Shown here one piece after another: positions 6,067 to 12,177 of a stretch of 12,248 nucleotides of DNA (positions are counted from its first letter, which is position 1; every line of letters begins with the position of its first letter). Source of the DNA: JACMOY01 sp046590855. GTDB taxonomy: Bacteria > Actinomycetota > Actinomycetes > Actinomycetales > Angustibacteraceae. The notes below the pieces were generated by a model. It searched no databases and was not told the DNA's origin. It saw only the letters and a list, made by a program, of their open reading frames with translations. The stretch is from the NCBI GenBank assembly GCA_046590855.1, contig JBKJTJ010000058.1, positions 1 to 12,248 on the forward strand. The letters run 5' to 3'. The translations under genes were made by a program, and so were the position numbers.

Positions 6067-8025
6067 GTGAAGCGGCGCAACCGGTACGGCGCGTGGCGCG
6101 GTGGGGCCGACCCGCTCGCGCCGCCGTTCGACGTCCGCGCCGCGGTCGACTCCGTGGGCGAGGAGGTGCTCGCCGGCGGCAGCCTGCGCGACGCGCTGCG
6201 CGACCTGCTGCGCCGCGGCCAGGACGGCGAGCGCGGGCTGGACGACCTGCACGAGCGGGCCCGGCGGATGCGGCGCGAGGCGATGCGACGCGGCCGCCTG
6301 GACGGCGCAGTCACCCGGGCGCAGGCGCTGCTGGACCAGGCGCTCGCCGCCGAGCGCGACGAGCTGGGTCGACGCGACGACGACGAGGCCGCCTTCGCGC
6401 AGTCGCGGCTGGACGCCCTTCCCCGGTCGACCGCTCGGGCCGTGCAGGAGCTCAGCGACTACGACTGGGCGAGCGACCAGGCGCGCGCCGACTACCAGAA
6501 GATCCTCGACGAGCTGCGCGAAGACGTTCTGCAGCAACGGTTCTCAGGGCTGAAGGACGCACTGCGGGGCGCCGACCCCGCACGCGACCCGCAGGCAGCC
6601 GCGCGGATGCAGCAGATGCTGGGCGACCTGAACGACCTGCTCGGCAAGCACGCCCGCGGCGAGGACACCGAGGACGCGTTCCGCGAGTTCATGGAGCAGC
6701 ACGGCGACTTCTTCCCCGAGCAGCCGCAGGACGTCGACGAGCTCATCGACCAGCTCGCCCGTCAGGCGGCAGCGGGAGAGCGCCTGATGCGCTCGCTGTC
6801 ACCGAGCCAGCGCGACGAGCTCGCGCAGCTGATGGCCCAGGCCTTCGGCGACGCCGGCATCGCCGACCAGATGGCGGCCCTGAACGAGAACCTGCGTTCG
6901 CTGCGCCCCGACCTGCGCTGGACCTCGGGCGAGAAGGTGCGCGGCGACCAGCCGCTGGGTTACGGCGAGGCGACCGCCGCGCTGTCGGAGGTGGCGGACC
7001 TCGACGACCTGCTCGAGCAGCTCGGCCAGGAGCACCCGGGCGCGACGCTGGACGACGTGGATGTCGAGGCCGTCGAGCGCCAGCTGGGCCGCGCGGCGGC
7101 GGACGACGTGCGCCGGTTGCAGGAGCTCGAGCGCGAGCTGAAGCGTCAGGGATGGGTCACCCGGGACGCCGAGGGGTTGACGCTGAGCCCGAAGGCGTTG
7201 CGGCGCTTGGGTTCCACCGCGCTGCGCAGCGTATTCGCCCAGATCGAGTCCGGCCGCCGGGGTGCCCACGACCAGCACTCCGCGGGCGCCGCGGGCGAGG
7301 TCACCGGTGCCTCGCGGGCCTGGGAGTTCGGCGACGACCAGCCGCTGGACGTCGTGCGCACCGTCGGCAACGCCGTCCGCCGGTCGATGGCCACCGGCGG
7401 GTCGGTGGCGCTGGCCGTCGAGGACTTCGAGGTCGTCGAGACCGAGCGGCGCGCCTCGGCGGCGGTGGCACTGTGCGTCGACCTGTCGTTCTCGATGGTG
7501 TCCGAGGGCCGCTGGGGACCGATGAAGCAGACCGCCCTGGCGCTGTCGCACCTGGTCGAGACCCGGTTCCCGCAGGACGCCCTGCAGATCATCGGCTTCG
7601 GCCGCCACGCCCAGACGCTGACCGTCACCGAGCTGGCGGGTGTGGAGCCGGACTACGTCCAGGGCACCAACCTGCAGCACGCCCTGCAGCTGGCCGGCCG
7701 CCACCTGCGTCGCCACAGCGACTCCGACCCGGTGGTTCTGGTCGTGACCGACGGCGAGCCGACGGCGCACCTGGAGGACGGCGAGGCGGTGTTCTCGTGG
7801 CCCCCGATGCGTGAGACGGTGCAGGCGACCGTGGCCGAGGTGGATCACCTGACCCGCTACGGCGCGTCCCTGAACGTGTTCATGCTCGGTGAGGACCCCG
7901 GGCTGCGGCGGTTCGTCGACGCGATCGCCCGCCGCAGCGGTGGGCGGGTGCTGACACCGTCCGCTGCGGACCTCGGGCAGTACGTCGTCCAGGACTACCT
8001 GCGGGCCCGCCGAGGGCGGCGCTGA
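6067..8025 (+). CDS. VWA-domain protein, partner of the MoxR-like ATPase
   Basis: The 652-residue protein has two parts. Residues 1 to about 455 are mostly helical, highly charged and rich in Asp, Glu, Arg and Leu, with coiled-coil-like stretches and no signal peptide or membrane segment. The C-terminal part (about 464-640) is a von Willebrand factor A domain with a complete metal-ion-dependent adhesion site: DLSFS (472-476), Thr534 in GTNLQHAL and Asp562 in VTDGEPT. The tail RARRGRR is basic. In RavA-ViaA, NorQ-NorD and CbbQ-CbbO the VWA subunit links the AAA+ ring to its client through a bound metal; the domain order here (helical N-terminus, VWA at the end) resembles ViaA and CbbO/NorD. 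The gene starts with GTG two bases after the ATPase stop, which indicates one operon. The client is not apparent from neighbours. The stop lies one base from the stop of the convergent sirtuin gene, with no terminator between. Confidence 0.85.
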   Translation: MKRRNRYGAWRGGADPLAPPFDVRAAVDSVGEEVLAGGSLRDALRDLLRRGQDGERGLDDLHERARRMRREAMRRGRLDGAVTRAQALLDQALAAERDELGRRDDDEAAFAQSRLDALPRSTARAVQELSDYDWASDQARADYQKILDELREDVLQQRFSGLKDALRGADPARDPQAAARMQQMLGDLNDLLGKHARGEDTEDAFREFMEQHGDFFPEQPQDVDELIDQLARQAAAGERLMRSLSPSQRDELAQLMAQAFGDAGIADQMAALNENLRSLRPDLRWTSGEKVRGDQPLGYGEATAALSEVADLDDLLEQLGQEHPGATLDDVDVEAVERQLGRAAADDVRRLQELERELKRQGWVTRDAEGLTLSPKALRRLGSTALRSVFAQIESGRRGAHDQHSAGAAGEVTGASRAWEFGDDQPLDVVRTVGNAVRRSMATGGSVALAVEDFEVVETERRASAAVALCVDLSFSMVSEGRWGPMKQTALALSHLVETRFPQDALQIIGFGRHAQTLTVTELAGVEPDYVQGTNLQHALQLAGRHLRRHSDSDPVVLVVTDGEPTAHLEDGEAVFSWPPMRETVQATVAEVDHLTRYGASLNVFMLGEDPGLRRFVDAIARRSGGRVLTPSAADLGQYVVQDYLRARRGRR

Positions 8026-8026
8026 C

Positions 8027-8860
8027 TCAGGCTCTGGCGCGGACGCCCAGTTCGGCCACCAGCTCGGACAGGACCTGCGAGCAGCCGGCCTCGACGTGCA
8101 GGTCGGCGAGCGGGTCGCCGCGGGTGGCGCCGCGGTTGACGATGACGATCGGCAGGTCGAGCTCACGGGCTCGGCGCACGAAGCGCAGCCCCGACTGCAG
8201 GGTCAGCGAGGACCCCACGACGAGCATCGCCTGCGCCTGCGCCACCATCGCGTAGCAGAGTTCGACGCGCTCACGCGGGACGCTCTCGCCGAAGAAGACG
8301 ACGTCGGGCTTGAGGGCGCCACCGCACACGGCGCAGGGCACCACGTGGAATCCGCTGACGTCGCTGAGCACCGCGTCGCCGTCCGGGGCCAGCTCGACGA
8401 ACCCGCGGTCGGTGAAGCCGGGGTTCGCCTCCGCGAGGCGCTCGTCCAGCACCGCGCGGCTGCTGCGCTCACCGCAGCGCAGGCACAGGACCGCGTCGAT
8501 GCGCCCGTGCAGGTCGACGACCTGGTCGCTGCCCGCGGCCTGGTGCAGCCCGTCCACGTTCTGGGTGATGACCCCACTGACGGAACCCGTCGACTGCAGC
8601 GCCGCCACCGCCCGGTGGCCGTCGTTCGGCCTGGCTCCCCCCATCGTCCGCCACCCCAGGTGGCTACGCGCCCAGTAGCGCTGCTGCGCCGTGACACCGG
8701 ACACGAACTCCTGGTAGGTCATCGGAGAGCGCGGCGGCGAGTCCGGGCCGCGATAGTCGGGGATCCCCGAGTCGGTCGAGAGCCCCGCGCCCGAGAGCAG
8801 CACCACCGCACGGTCGGCGAGCAGGTCTGCGGCGTCGGCCACCGAGGGGATCTGCGCCAC
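8027..8860 (-). CDS. Class II (SIRT4-like) Sir2-family NAD-dependent protein deacylase
   Basis: This 277-residue sirtuin removes acyl groups from protein lysines while consuming NAD+, in the cytoplasm. Visible features are the NAD-binding GAGLSTDSGIPDYRG (residues 24-38), TQNVDGLH (99-106), catalytic His118 in DLHGR, zinc ligands Cys126/Cys129 and Cys176/Cys179, LKPDVVFFGESVP, and VVGSSLTLQSG. The blocks QQRYWAR (59-65), LAPDGDAVLS (157-166) and VLCLRCGE closely follow the human SIRT4 pattern. This points to class II rather than the class III CobB/SIRT5 group; the class III desuccinylase Tyr/Arg pair is not evident. Class II enzymes are linked to lipoamide, acyl-lysine and ADP-ribosyl chemistry; the bacterial substrate is unknown. 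The gene is 21 bases downstream of the acyltransferase stop on the same strand but appears to have its own leaderless promoter in that gap. The GTG at 8860 is chosen because it sits six bases after that -10. Confidence 0.92.
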   Translation of the reverse strand: MAQIPSVADAADLLADRAVVLLSGAGLSTDSGIPDYRGPDSPPRSPMTYQEFVSGVTAQQRYWARSHLGWRTMGGARPNDGHRAVAALQSTGSVSGVITQNVDGLHQAAGSDQVVDLHGRIDAVLCLRCGERSSRAVLDERLAEANPGFTDRGFVELAPDGDAVLSDVSGFHVVPCAVCGGALKPDVVFFGESVPRERVELCYAMVAQAQAMLVVGSSLTLQSGLRFVRRARELDLPIVIVNRGATRGDPLADLHVEAGCSQVLSELVAELGVRARA

Positions 8861-8872
8861 CGGTCGATCCTA
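8858..8872 (-). promoter_or_regulatory. Putative leaderless promoter -10 for the sirtuin gene
   Basis: On the minus strand, TAGGAT (8872-8867) is followed by six bases (CGACCG) and then the GTG start (8860-8858). This is the third case of TANNNT-N6-GTG in the window. It fits in the 21-base gap after the acyltransferase stop, so the sirtuin gene could be transcribed separately from the gene upstream. No Shine-Dalgarno and no clear -35 are visible. Confidence 0.55.
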
Positions 8873-8881
8873 AGCCGCGGC

Positions 8882-10120
8882 TCAGCGACCGGCCAGGTCG
8901 TCCTCGATCCACCGAGCCAGCGGCGCGGGGTCAGGCAGGCGACCCGCGTCGGCGCACACGCCGACCGTCACCGTCCCGGCGTAGCTCAGCACGCTGATGC
9001 CCACGCCGACGGCGCCGGTCATCGGGACGAAGAAGGTGATGCGCTCGACCCGTCGACCGGCGAGGTCGACCGGCGCGCCCGGCCCGCGGACGTTGGTGAC
9101 GACCGCGCTGGCGCGGGCTCCGAGCAACCGCACCGCCAACGCCTGGGTAGCCGCCGGCAGCGTGCCGAGGACGGTCAGACCGACGAACGTCGCGACCGCC
9201 TCGCTGCGCACCCGCTCACGCCACGCACCCCGCCCGATCGCGGTCGCCCGCCGCCCGGCGTCGGGTTCGGACACCGGCAGGTCGACGAACACCAGGCCGA
9301 ACCGGTTGCCCAGGTGCGGCCCGATGGCGGCGCCGCGTGGTCGCAGGTCGACCGGGACGAGCACGCGCAGGTCGACGGGCCGGTCGCCACCGGCCACCAG
9401 CGCTCGCCGCAGGGCGGTCGTCACCGCCGCGAGGACGGCGTCGTTGACGGTGCCGCCCCGTCGGCGCACCAGGGAGAGGGGGACGCCGTCGCTGCGGGCG
9501 ACCACCTTGCGCGTCCCCAGCCTGCCGCGCAGGTGGTGGATCGGCTCGGGTGCCGTCAGCGGCACCCGGACGAGCGTCGTCAGCACCCCCAGGGCCGTTC
9601 GCAGCACGGTGAGCGGCCGTCGTGGGCTGGGCTCGGACAGGGGGCCCCCTCGGACGATCGGGTCACCGGGGCCGGCCGGGTCGGTGAGCGCGAGCAGCAC
9701 CTGCACGAGCGCGCTGCCGTCGCCCACGCAGTGGTGCACCCGCACGACCAGCGCCGCTCCGCCGTCCCGGTCGGTGACCAGGTGCATCTGCCACAGCGGT
9801 AGGAAAGGGTCGAGGGGCCTGGCCATCAAGTCGCCCACGACCTGGTCGAGCACGACCTCGACCGGCCGCTCGACGGGCACCCGGGTCAGGTGCAAGGCGG
9901 GGTCGAAGTGGGCGTCGGGCAGCCACTGCCGCAGCGGCGACCATCGGTGGCGCCGCACGGGGACCCGGCGGAAGGACGGGTGGGGCGCCACCAGCCGCTC
10001 GCGCAGCACCCGGAGCAGCGCCTCGTCGTCCGGGGCCCCGTCCAGCACGAGCACGGCCGTGACGACCATGCGGTTCGTGGGGCGCTCCATGCCCAGCCAG
10101 GCGGCGTCCTGCGGCGGCAT
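8882..10120 (-). CDS. Wax ester synthase/diacylglycerol acyltransferase (WS/DGAT) family protein
   Basis: The predicted enzyme joins an acyl-CoA to a diacylglycerol or fatty alcohol to make storage triacylglycerol or wax ester at the inner membrane or lipid-body surface. From the ATG at 10120 it has 412 residues. It shows the N-terminal PPQDAAWLGMERPTN block, PLWQMHLV, the active-site HHxxxDG as HHCVGDG (residues 129-135), NDAVLAAV (Asn226-Asp227) and a C-terminal LSYAGTVTVGVCAD. The frame stays open to a GTG at 10183, with other GTG codons at 10150, 10135 and 10123. The ATG is preferred because conserved sequence begins there and because it puts the active-site His close to its position in Acinetobacter AtfA (about 132). 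The protein is somewhat shorter than the usual 450-475 residues. Actinobacteria often carry many paralogues, some with weak or no activity, so real substrate use cannot be inferred. The sirtuin gene follows 21 bases downstream. Confidence 0.87.
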   Translation of the reverse strand: MPPQDAAWLGMERPTNRMVVTAVLVLDGAPDDEALLRVLRERLVAPHPSFRRVPVRRHRWSPLRQWLPDAHFDPALHLTRVPVERPVEVVLDQVVGDLMARPLDPFLPLWQMHLVTDRDGGAALVVRVHHCVGDGSALVQVLLALTDPAGPGDPIVRGGPLSEPSPRRPLTVLRTALGVLTTLVRVPLTAPEPIHHLRGRLGTRKVVARSDGVPLSLVRRRGGTVNDAVLAAVTTALRRALVAGGDRPVDLRVLVPVDLRPRGAAIGPHLGNRFGLVFVDLPVSEPDAGRRATAIGRGAWRERVRSEAVATFVGLTVLGTLPAATQALAVRLLGARASAVVTNVRGPGAPVDLAGRRVERITFFVPMTGAVGVGISVLSYAGTVTVGVCADAGRLPDPAPLARWIEDDLAGR

Positions 10121-10207
10121 CACGGACGTCGGCACCGGCCCATCGTGCACCCCAAGCCCGTCGACGCAGCCGTCAAGGTGCACCCCCCGCGTGCCGACGC
10201 TCAGCGG
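10121..10207. promoter_or_regulatory. Divergent intergenic region between WS/DGAT and diguanylate cyclase genes
   Basis: This 87-base region must hold the start signals for both divergent genes unless the upstream GTG starts are used, in which case the genes nearly abut or overlap at their 5' ends. On the minus strand, TTGACG (plus 10176-10171) matches a -35, but no TANNNT lies at a suitable distance. GTGCACCCC occurs twice (10145-10153 and 10178-10186), 33 bp apart. No Shine-Dalgarno is clear for either gene. Confidence 0.35.
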
Positions 10208-11638
10208 GTGAACGACGCTCCGCGCACCCTGCCGCCGTCCGTGTCAGACGGCTTGGGCCGCGCTGCGCTCAGCCGGCTGCTGCTGCTGCTGTGCGACCAG
10301 CTCGGGCTGGCGACGGCTACGGTCCTTGACCGCGACGGCCGGCCGGGTTTGGACGATGTCGCCGTCGGCACCAGCCTGGCGATGCCACGCGCCTCGGCGG
10401 ACCTGGTCGGGCGTGCCGTGACCGGCGAGCTCGTCCTGGTCGCCGGCGGCCAGGGCCCCACCCCGGACGACGAGACCGGGGCTGACGGGGTCACCCTCGT
10501 CGCCGCGGCGGTGCACGACGCGCACGGTGCCGTGATCGGCGTCCTCGTCGGTGCCGACCCGCTGCCGCACCGGGAGTTCGACGACCGCGACCGCGCGGCC
10601 CTGCGCGGGGTCGCGCACGTGGCCGGCCCGCTGGTGCAGGCCGTGCTCACAAGCACGCCTGCCCTGGCCGCGCACCAGCTCGCCGAGGTGGTCAGCGCAG
10701 CGCAGGACGTCGAGCAGCTGACCCGTCCGCTGCTGGACGCGCTGCACCAGGTGAGCGGGATGGCGTCGACCTACCTGACCCGCGTCGAGCACGACGAGCA
10801 GTCGGTCCTGTACAGCCTGAACAGCCAGGAGCAGCGTGGCTTCGCGATCCCCGAGGGCGTCCACGTGCCGTGGGAGCAGAGCCTGTGCCGGCGCTCGCTG
10901 GCCGAGGACCGCCCCTTCGTCGCTGACGTGCCAGCCGTCTGGCCAGAGAGCGAGGCCGCGGCGGCGCTGTCGATCCGGTCCTACGTGTCGGCCCCGGTCC
11001 GGCTCTCGACCGGCGAGCTGTGGGGCACCCTGTGCGGCGCCGACGACGTCTCGCGCCCGCAGGCGGCGTCCCAGCTCCCGCTGCTGGGGTTGTTCTCACG
11101 GCTGATCGCCGCCGAGGTCGAGCGCTCGGCCGCCGTCCAGCAGGCGCAGGAGGAGGCCGCGGTGGCGCGCCGTCAGGCCAGCACGGACGGCCTGACCGGC
11201 TGCGCCACCCGAGTCACCGTTGAGCCGTGGCTGCTGAAGGCCCTGGGCCGCCTCGGCCGCGAGGAGGTCGTGGCCACCCTGTTCGTCGACGTCGACGCGT
11301 TCAAGCTGGTCAACGACCGGCACGGGCACGCGACGGGGGACGCCGTCCTCGCGGCGCTGGGCGACCGGCTGCGCTCGGTCGGCCGGGCGGACGACCTGGT
11401 CGCGCGGATCGGGGGCGATGAGTTCCTCGTGGCCGTGGTGCTGCCGCGGTCCAGCGTCGCGTCGCTGACCAACCGGGTGCGGGCGGCCGCCGACTTCGAC
11501 CTCGACCACGCCGGTCACGTCATCTCGATCCGCTGCTCGGTGGGCTGCGCGATCTCGGACGAGGCCAGCGACCCCACGACCCTGGTCGCTGTCGCGGACG
11601 TCGAGATGTACCGCGAGAAGGCGCTGCACGGCCGCTGA
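10208..11638 (+). CDS. GAF-GAF-GGDEF diguanylate cyclase
   Basis: The 476-residue cytoplasmic protein is predicted to make cyclic di-GMP from two GTP in response to a signal sensed by its N-terminal domains. Residues of roughly 15-155 form a divergent GAF-like domain (LLLLLCDQLGLATATV..., VTLVAAAVHDAHGAVIGVLVG). A second, clearer GAF domain spans about 168-315 (SGMASTYLTRVE, LCRRSLAEDRPFVADV, GELWGTLCGAD). A signalling helix leads into the cyclase domain at about 325 (TDGLTGCATR). The active site is an intact GGDEF (402-406), metal and substrate residues sit in FVDVDAFKLVNDRHGH, and the inhibitory I-site RADD (393-396) is preserved five residues before GGDEF, so both catalysis and product feedback should work. 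There is no EAL domain and no membrane segment. Start choice is uncertain: GTG 10208 is used because longer versions run into the divergent acyltransferase gene; GTG 10178 is the alternative. The ligand of the GAF domains is unknown. Confidence 0.85.
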   Translation: MNDAPRTLPPSVSDGLGRAALSRLLLLLCDQLGLATATVLDRDGRPGLDDVAVGTSLAMPRASADLVGRAVTGELVLVAGGQGPTPDDETGADGVTLVAAAVHDAHGAVIGVLVGADPLPHREFDDRDRAALRGVAHVAGPLVQAVLTSTPALAAHQLAEVVSAAQDVEQLTRPLLDALHQVSGMASTYLTRVEHDEQSVLYSLNSQEQRGFAIPEGVHVPWEQSLCRRSLAEDRPFVADVPAVWPESEAAAALSIRSYVSAPVRLSTGELWGTLCGADDVSRPQAASQLPLLGLFSRLIAAEVERSAAVQQAQEEAAVARRQASTDGLTGCATRVTVEPWLLKALGRLGREEVVATLFVDVDAFKLVNDRHGHATGDAVLAALGDRLRSVGRADDLVARIGGDEFLVAVVLPRSSVASLTNRVRAAADFDLDHAGHVISIRCSVGCAISDEASDPTTLVAVADVEMYREKALHGR

Positions 11639-11647
11639 CCCTCGCCC

Positions 11648-11661
11648 GACGTGATCACGTC
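11648..11661. promoter_or_regulatory. 14-bp perfect palindrome, possible operator
   Basis: GACGTGATCACGTC reads the same on both strands. It starts ten bases after the cyclase stop codon and 17 bases before a larger palindrome. It has no loop, which suits a protein-binding dyad better than an RNA hairpin. I do not recognise the motif as that of a named regulator. Confidence 0.45.
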
Positions 11662-11677
11662 AAGCACGCCGCGCGCT

Positions 11678-11707
11678 GCTCTGTGACGCGGCGCCGCGTC
11701 ACAGAGC
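11678..11707. terminator. 30-bp perfect palindrome, terminator-like hairpin after the cyclase gene
   Basis: The arms GCTCTGTGACGCG and CGCGTCACAGAGC flank a central GCGC, and the whole 30 bp is a perfect palindrome. In RNA the stem is 13 bp with a GCGC tetraloop and can be extended by a U-G, a C-G and a G-C pair. It lies 40 bases after the cyclase stop. No T-run follows, so it would be a U-less terminator of the kind common in actinobacteria. A role as a protein-binding site upstream of the small protein gene is the alternative. Confidence 0.6.
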
Positions 11708-11758
11708 GGCACGACGCGGCGGGAGGGCTGGTGACCGACGCAGAACTGGGTAGAGGCT

Positions 11759-11789
11759 GGGTCCGAGCGGGTCGTCGAAGAGGACCCGC
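11759..11789 (+). promoter_or_regulatory. Leader of the small protein gene with two competing hairpins
   Basis: GGACCC/GACCCGC at 11782-11789 can pair with GGGTCC (11759-11764) or with GCGGGTC (11767-11773). The second pairing gives a 7-bp stem with a 9-base loop. The two pairings exclude each other because they use the same right arm. The Shine-Dalgarno begins nine bases downstream. This is a structural observation only; no known riboswitch class is recognised. TAGAGG at 11751-11756 is a poor -10 candidate. Confidence 0.35.
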
Positions 11790-11797
11790 CGTCAGCG

Positions 11798-11805
11798 AAA
11801 GGGAG
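11798..11805 (+). promoter_or_regulatory. Strong Shine-Dalgarno for the 67-residue protein
   Basis: AAAGGGAG ends eight bases before the ATG at 11814. It is the best ribosome binding site in the window, where most other genes start at GTG with weak or no Shine-Dalgarno. It supports both the reality of the small gene and its start. Confidence 0.75.
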
Positions 11806-11813
11806 CCACCGTC

Positions 11814-12017
11814 ATGCAGATCGACAAGCAACAGATCCTCGAGCTGCTCCGCAGCCGCGGGGACGACGCCAAGGCGAGCCAGGCCGAGTCCGAGCTGCCC
11901 GACCAGGTCGACACTGACCAGCACGCCGACCTGCTGGGCAAGCTCGGCATCAACCCCGCCGACCTGCTCGGCGGTCTGGGCGGGGCCGGCGGCATCGCGG
12001 GCAAGCTCGGCCTCTAG
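11814..12017 (+). CDS. Small conserved-looking actinobacterial protein of unknown function (67 aa)
   Basis: I cannot assign a function. The protein starts MQIDKQQILELLRSRGDDAKA, a charged amphipathic helix. An acidic middle (QAESELPDQVDTDQHADLL) follows, then LGKLGINPADLLGGLGGAGG and a glycine- and leucine-rich end. There is no signal peptide, membrane segment, cysteine or histidine cluster. The pattern D.QQIL..LR.RGD..KA.QA..ELP.QVDT, ending in LGINP.DLL, resembles small hypothetical proteins I recall from Streptomyces and relatives; this is memory and not a search result. Support for coding comes from the ATG, the strong Shine-Dalgarno eight bases upstream, and a stop followed 19 bases later by a terminator-type hairpin. 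It is the only protein gene in the window chosen with both an ATG and a good ribosome binding site. The structured leader and two palindromes upstream suggest that it has its own transcription unit. Confidence 0.75.
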   Translation: MQIDKQQILELLRSRGDDAKASQAESELPDQVDTDQHADLLGKLGINPADLLGGLGGAGGIAGKLGL

Positions 12018-12036
12018 GTCCCGGCTCGCGACAGGC

Positions 12037-12068
12037 CAGCCCGCCGTCCCTCCGGGGTCGGCGGGCTG
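12037..12068. terminator. Terminator-type hairpin between the small protein gene and tRNA-Leu
   Basis: CAGCCCGCCG (12037-12046) and CGGCGGGCTG (12059-12068) form a perfect 10-bp stem with a 12-base loop. It lies 19 bases after the stop of the plus-strand gene and 25 bases beyond the 3' end of the minus-strand tRNA, so it could end both convergent transcripts. Neither side has a T-run. Confidence 0.65.
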
Positions 12069-12093
12069 CGTCGTCACAGGGGGTGGATCTCGG

Positions 12094-12177
12094 TGTCCGG
12101 AGGGGGACTTGAACCCCCACGCCCGTTAAGGGCACTAGCACCTCAAGCTAGCGCGTCTGCCATTCCGCCACCCGGAC
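12094..12177 (-). tRNA. tRNA-Leu, anticodon GAG
   Basis: On the minus strand the 84-base gene folds as a class II tRNA. The acceptor stem pairs GTCCGGG with TCCGGAC (one G-U pair) and has discriminator A73. The D-arm region is TGGCGGAATGGCAGAC. The anticodon stem CTAGC/GCTAG holds the loop TTGAGGT, with anticodon GAG (plus 12142-12144) reading CUC and CUU. A long variable arm has stem GCCC/GGGC, and the T-arm is GGGGG TTCAAGT CCCCC. The long variable arm with A73 identifies leucine rather than serine. The 3' CCA is not encoded (CCG follows), so it must be added after transcription. Confidence 0.96.

Noticed and set aside
8001..8010. GCGGGCCCGC palindrome near the VWA gene end as a terminator
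   Set aside because: It lies inside the coding sequence, has no loop, and a 10-bp GC palindrome is expected often in this composition.
8096..9802. A 568-codon open frame on the plus strand across the sirtuin and WS/DGAT genes
   Set aside because: It is antisense to two genes with clear family motifs; its translation is Arg/His/Asp/Gln-rich low-complexity sequence typical of shadow frames in GC-rich DNA.
10121..10183. A longer WS/DGAT start at GTG 10183
   Set aside because: The family's conserved N-terminal block begins at the ATG at 10120, and that start places the active-site His near its usual position; the longer start is kept only as an alternative.
10145..10186. Direct repeat GTGCACCCC, two copies 33 bp apart, as an operator pair
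   Set aside because: Nine bases of GC-rich sequence in a short region is weak evidence; mentioned in the feature but not raised as a finding.
9890..10207. A longer N-terminus for the diguanylate cyclase beginning at 9890
   Set aside because: The extra residues lie antisense to the conserved N-terminal part of the WS/DGAT gene and show no domain.
11682..11703. TGTGA...TCACA inside the 30-bp palindrome as a CRP-type site
   Set aside because: The half-sites are 12 bases apart instead of the six required by the CRP consensus.
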